Origin: an uncultured Bariatricus sp.
Lineage (GTDB): Bacteria > Bacillota > Clostridia > Lachnospirales > Lachnospiraceae
Assembly (NCBI GenBank): GCA_934320645.1
Contig: CAKRFP010000010.1
Span: forward strand, 11,639-75,638
Reading direction: 5' to 3'
DNA: 64,000 nucleotides
Shown: one piece after another, positions 60,550 through 64,000 of the stretch
Layout of the letters: the number at the start of each line of letters is the position of its first letter
How positions within the stretch are numbered: position 1 is the first letter of the stretch
Translations under genes and position numbers: made by a program
The notes under the pieces: generated by a model
Databases searched by the model: none
The model's input: only the letters and a program-made list of their open reading frames with translations
What the model was told of the DNA's origin: nothing

Positions 60550-62007
60550 ATGAAAAAAGTCAGAACAAGATTTGCACCGAGCCCGACAGGAAGAATGCAT
60601 GTCGGCAATTTGCGTACCGCATTATATGCGTATCTGATCGCAAAGCATGAAGGCGGAGATTTTATGCTCCGTATTGAAGATACCGACCAGGAAAGATATG
60701 TAGAAGGTGCATTGGATATTATTTACAGAACACTGGAGAAGACAGGCCTTGTTCATGATGAAGGACCAGATAAAGATGGCGGCGTCGGACCATATGTTCA
60801 GAGTGAGCGACAGGCATCAGGAATCTACCTGAAGTATGCAAAGCAGTTAATTGAACAGGGAGATGCTTATTACTGTTTCTGTGATAAGGAGCGTTTGGAA
60901 TCTTTGAAGACTTCTGTATCAGAAGATGGAACACAGATTGTAAATTATGATAAGCACTGCCTGCATCTGAGCAAAGAAAAGATCGAGGCAAACCTTGCAT
61001 CTGGAAAGCCATATGTAATCCGTATCAATATGCCGACAGAAGGAACGACAACCTTCCATGATGAGATTTACGGTGATATCACCGTTCCGAACGCAGAACT
61101 GGATGATATGATCCTGATCAAGTCAGACGGATATCCGACTTACAACTTTGCAAATGTTATCGATGACCACCTGATGAATATCACACACGTTGTCCGTGGA
61201 AATGAATATCTTTCATCTGCACCGAAGTACAACCGTCTTTACGAAGCATTTGGATGGGAAGTACCGGTTTACGTACACTGTCCGCTGATCACAGACGAGA
61301 ACCACAAAAAGCTCAGCAAGAGATGTGGACATTCTTCTTACGAAGATCTTCTGGATCAGGGATTTGTAAGCGAAGCAATCGTAAACTACGTGGCACTTCT
61401 TGGATGGTGCCCGCAGGATAACAGAGAGATCTTCTCCCTGCCGGAGCTTGTGGAAGCATTTGATTATCATCATATGAGCAAATCACCGGCTGTATTTGAT
61501 ATCAATAAGTTGAAATGGATGAATGGCGAATACCTGAAAGCTATGGATTTCGACAAATTCTATGAGCTTGCAGAGCCATATATCAAGAAAGTGATCACAA
61601 AGGATTATGATCTGAAGAAGATTGCGTCTCTGATCAAGAGCCGTATCGAGATCCTCCCGGATATCAAAGACCAGATTGATTTCTTTGAAGTTGTTCCGGA
61701 ATACGATACTGCAATGTACTGCCATAAGAAGATGAAGACCAACGAAGAAACTTCTCTGGAAGTATTAAAAGAAATTCTTCCAAGACTGGAAGCATGGGAT
61801 GATTACAGTAATGATGCATTATTCGGACTGCTGAAGGGATTTGCAGAGGAAAAAGGCTATAAGAACGGATATGTGATGTGGCCGGTAAGAACTGCAGTTT
61901 CAGGAAAGCAGAATACTCCGGGTGGAGCGACTGAGATCATGGAAGTTCTTGGCAAGGCAGAATCTGTAGAAAGAATCAAGAATGCAATTGAATTATTAAG
62001 CAGATAA
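60550..62007 (+). CDS. gltX: Glutamate--tRNA ligase
   Basis: A 485-residue class I aminoacyl-tRNA synthetase. The HIGH-equivalent motif is in FAPSPTGRMHVGNLRTALY, the KMSKS-equivalent is KKLSKRCG (about residue 255), and RIEDTDQERYVEGAL is the GluRS catalytic block. It charges tRNA-Glu, and in many Firmicutes also tRNA-Gln for amidation; which applies cannot be told here. AAAGAGAGGG precedes the ATG. Confidence 0.96.
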   Translation: MKKVRTRFAPSPTGRMHVGNLRTALYAYLIAKHEGGDFMLRIEDTDQERYVEGALDIIYRTLEKTGLVHDEGPDKDGGVGPYVQSERQASGIYLKYAKQLIEQGDAYYCFCDKERLESLKTSVSEDGTQIVNYDKHCLHLSKEKIEANLASGKPYVIRINMPTEGTTTFHDEIYGDITVPNAELDDMILIKSDGYPTYNFANVIDDHLMNITHVVRGNEYLSSAPKYNRLYEAFGWEVPVYVHCPLITDENHKKLSKRCGHSSYEDLLDQGFVSEAIVNYVALLGWCPQDNREIFSLPELVEAFDYHHMSKSPAVFDINKLKWMNGEYLKAMDFDKFYELAEPYIKKVITKDYDLKKIASLIKSRIEILPDIKDQIDFFEVVPEYDTAMYCHKKMKTNEETSLEVLKEILPRLEAWDDYSNDALFGLLKGFAEEKGYKNGYVMWPVRTAVSGKQNTPGGATEIMEVLGKAESVERIKNAIELLSR

Positions 62008-62035
62008 CATACAGTTATAAAAGTATGCATGGGGG

Positions 62036-62083
62036 ACGGGTTTCTATTTTCGCGCGGTGCGGAAGAGGAATCCGTTCTGTTGT
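62036..62083 (+). terminator. Hairpin after gltX, probable terminator
   Basis: ACGGGTTTCTATTTTCGC (62036-62053) pairs with GCGGAAGAGGAATCCGT (62059-62075) through several G-T wobbles. The T tail (TCTGTTGT) is weak. Confidence 0.5.
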
Positions 62084-62106
62084 ATTACATATGAGAAGGG
62101 GATTTC

Positions 62107-63969
62107 ATGAAGCTAAACAGAGGACAGGATGAAGCGATAAAGCACGGAGATGGACCGTGTATGGTGCTTGCACCGCCGGGGTCGGGAAAGACACTGATTG
62201 TCACAGAACGCACCCGCTGTCTGATCGAGGAGAGAGGAGTACGTCCGGATCAGATTTTGGTCATTACATTTACCAGATACGCAGCACGTGAAATGAAGGA
62301 ACGTTTTGAAAGGCTGACTGCCGGGAAGAATTATCCGGTCACATTTGGAACCTTTCACAGTATTTTTTATGGGATTTTAAAATGCGCTTATGGACTTGGT
62401 GCAAAGAATCTGATGTCTGAAAAAGAGTCTTCTGTACTTTTACAGGAGGTCTTAAATCAGACCGATATTGAGTCAACGCCTGAAGTGGAAGATGAAGAAG
62501 AACTGGTCAGAGAACTTCTGCGGGAAGTCGGTATGGTAAAGAATGGACTGTATCATCTGAAGGATTTTCACAGCAGCTATCTGACACAGGATGAGTTCGC
62601 AGAAGTATTCCGCAGTTACGAACATCACAAAAAAGAACTGAAAAAGTTTGATTTTGATGATATGCTGGTGCAGTGCTATGCACTTTTTCGAAAAAAGCCG
62701 GAGATCCTGCAGGGATGGCAGAAACGTTTCCACTATATTCTGATCGATGAATTCCAGGACATCAACCGGGTGCAGTATGAAGTGATCCGGATGCTTGCGG
62801 CACCAAGGTACAATCTGTTCGTAGTCGGGGATGATGATCAGTCAATCTATGGATTCCGCGGGGCAAAACCGGAACTGATGCTTTATATGAAGCAGGAATT
62901 TCCGTCTCTTCGGACGATTTCCCTGACGGTCAATTACCGGTCGACGGAGTTTATTACCGGAGCTGCGGCAAGGGTGATCCTGCATAATGATACCCGTTTT
63001 TATAAGAGGGTACAGTCCTTCCGTGGAAGAGGGCAGAATGTCCATGTGCAGGAGGTGCTGGACGAACAGGAAGAAGCGCAGTATGTGACAGAAGAGATCC
63101 AGAAAAAACTGGATCAGGGAACAAAGCCGGGGGAGATTGCCGTGCTTTTCCGGACGGCAGTCCAGGCACGCATGATTTCGGAAATTTTAAGTGAGCACAG
63201 GATACCGTTTGAAATGCGGGATTATGTGTCCAATTTTTATAAACATTTTATCGTAAAGGATATCATAGCGTATCTTCAGCTGGCGGCAGGGAAGCGAGAC
63301 CGGTCTCTTTTCCTGACCATTTGTAACCGTCCGTTACGGTATCTGGCGCGGAACAGTATGGAGAACCGTCAGGTGAATTTTGAGGATCTGCGTAAGTTCT
63401 ATTGCGATAAGGACTGGATGCTGGATATTATTGACCAGTTTGACGTGGATATCCGGATGATGAAAAATATGGCACCTTATGCGGCAATCCAGTATATTCG
63501 GAAAAAGATCGGATATGATGATTTCCTGAAGGAATATGCCGAAAAACACCAGATTCCGTGGAAACAGCTGATGAATGTGATGACAGAACTGGAGGAAAGA
63601 AGCAAAAATTTCAAATCTTATGACGAATGGGAAATCCATATTGCAGAATATACGCAGGAGTTGGAAGATCAGCAGGCACAGGCGAAAAAGATCAAAGGGG
63701 AGCGTCAGAACAAGGTACAGCTTATGACGATCCACTCCGCAAAAGGGCTGGAATTTGAAGACGTATTTGTGATCCATGCCAATGAAGGGGAGATTCCGCA
63801 TCAGAAAGCAGAAAAGAAAGATGAGATCGAAGAAGAAAGAAGACTTTTTTATGTGGCACTTACCCGTGCAAAAAACAATCTTTGCATTTCCTATATTACA
63901 CAAAAAAACGGGAACAGCATCAGACCGTCCCGTTTTGTGGAAGAGCTTTTAGGTCAGAGAATAAAATAA
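62107..63969 (+). CDS. UvrD/PcrA-type ATP-dependent DNA helicase
   Basis: A 620-residue SF1A helicase: Walker A LAPPGSGKTL (about residue 22), motif Ia VITFTRYAAREMKERF, Walker B HYILIDEFQDINRVQY, motif III GDDDQSIYGFRGAKP, motif IV NYRST, motif V MTIHSAKGLEFEDVFV, and motif VI EERRLFYVALTRAKN. It is shorter than PcrA (about 730) and lacks its long C-terminal extension, so it is a short UvrD-like paralogue rather than PcrA itself. It acts in DNA repair or replication restart. GAGAAGGGG precedes the ATG. Confidence 0.93.
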   Translation: MKLNRGQDEAIKHGDGPCMVLAPPGSGKTLIVTERTRCLIEERGVRPDQILVITFTRYAAREMKERFERLTAGKNYPVTFGTFHSIFYGILKCAYGLGAKNLMSEKESSVLLQEVLNQTDIESTPEVEDEEELVRELLREVGMVKNGLYHLKDFHSSYLTQDEFAEVFRSYEHHKKELKKFDFDDMLVQCYALFRKKPEILQGWQKRFHYILIDEFQDINRVQYEVIRMLAAPRYNLFVVGDDDQSIYGFRGAKPELMLYMKQEFPSLRTISLTVNYRSTEFITGAAARVILHNDTRFYKRVQSFRGRGQNVHVQEVLDEQEEAQYVTEEIQKKLDQGTKPGEIAVLFRTAVQARMISEILSEHRIPFEMRDYVSNFYKHFIVKDIIAYLQLAAGKRDRSLFLTICNRPLRYLARNSMENRQVNFEDLRKFYCDKDWMLDIIDQFDVDIRMMKNMAPYAAIQYIRKKIGYDDFLKEYAEKHQIPWKQLMNVMTELEERSKNFKSYDEWEIHIAEYTQELEDQQAQAKKIKGERQNKVQLMTIHSAKGLEFEDVFVIHANEGEIPHQKAEKKDEIEEERRLFYVALTRAKNNLCISYITQKNGNSIRPSRFVEELLGQRIK

Positions 63970-64000
63970 TTATTCTTCAATATCAAAGCCTTCAAATTCC
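63970..64000 (-). CDS. C-terminal end of an unidentified minus-strand gene (cut by window edge)
   Basis: Reading the minus strand, an open frame EFEGFDIEE then stop (TTA at 63970-63972) reaches the window edge. The acidic tail and the convergent position make a real gene likely, but nine residues do not identify it. Confidence 0.4.
   Translation of the reverse strand, partial: EFEGFDIEE

Overview
The window looks like a chromosome segment from an anaerobic, spore-forming, low-to-mid GC Firmicute, most likely a gut Lachnospiraceae (Dorea, Coprococcus, Mediterraneibacter or a relative; the genus is a guess). The reasons are an alpha/beta-type small acid-soluble spore protein, GGAGG-type ribosome binding sites, TTGACA/TATAAT-like promoters, class B sortase and CpsBCD-type surface genes, a phosphoketolase, and a complete selenocysteine-dependent glycine reductase operon. 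I see no phage, insertion sequence, integrase or CRISPR array.

Layout. 1-2.1 kb: end of a membrane-fusion protein and its MacB-like permease. 2.1-4.7 kb: a LysR regulator divergent from aspartate ammonia-lyase, with a palindromic operator candidate between them. 4.7-9.8 kb: a 1205-residue fused ABC ATPase/permease and an NCS2 purine/pyrimidine permease. 9.8-13.7 kb: a decayed dapB remnant, a second LysR regulator and phosphoketolase. 13.9-22.5 kb: cell-surface block with a large sortase-anchored protein, a nucleotidyltransferase, a Wzz/CpsC-like protein, a class B sortase, an LCP transferase, a small sortase-substrate-like protein, the CpsB phosphatase and the CpsD tyrosine kinase. 22.5-27.4 kb: rpmB, Asp23, FakA-like, recG and tRNA-Thr(CGT). 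27.5-30.4 kb: spore protein, a peptidoglycan-binding protein and a transglutaminase-like protein. 30.5-38.3 kb: carAB, a hypothetical plus nuclease lipoprotein pair, an O-acetylhomoserine sulfhydrylase-like enzyme and a cupin. 38.3-39 kb: a convergent intergenic space with two large nested palindromes. 39-45.5 kb: a PLP aminotransferase and a three-gene cassette built around a degenerate Hsp70-like protein. 45.6-48.5 kb: purF and purB. 48.6-58.9 kb: glycine module. 59.1-60.4 kb: split threonine/serine exporter. 60.5-64 kb: gltX, a UvrD/PcrA-type helicase and the last codons of a minus-strand gene.

How the genes work together. The glycine module is the clearest system. A sodium/amino-acid symporter brings in glycine or alanine, a glycine riboswitch with an intrinsic terminator senses glycine, and grdX-grdE-grdB-trxB-trxA-grdA-grdC-grdD convert glycine to acetyl phosphate using thioredoxin as reductant. 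grdB and grdA each contain an in-frame TGA read as selenocysteine, so automatic gene callers will break both. Phosphoketolase also makes acetyl phosphate, so two routes to that ATP-yielding intermediate lie in this window.

The most novel-looking items are (i) the pseudo-Hsp70/DUF5716-DUF5717-helical-repeat cassette at 40.2-45.5 kb, whose Hsp70-fold member keeps the overall layout but has lost the glycine-rich nucleotide loops, and (ii) the two nested palindromes at 38334-38517 and 38799-38933, which share constant sequence islands but have entirely different, still self-complementary arms.
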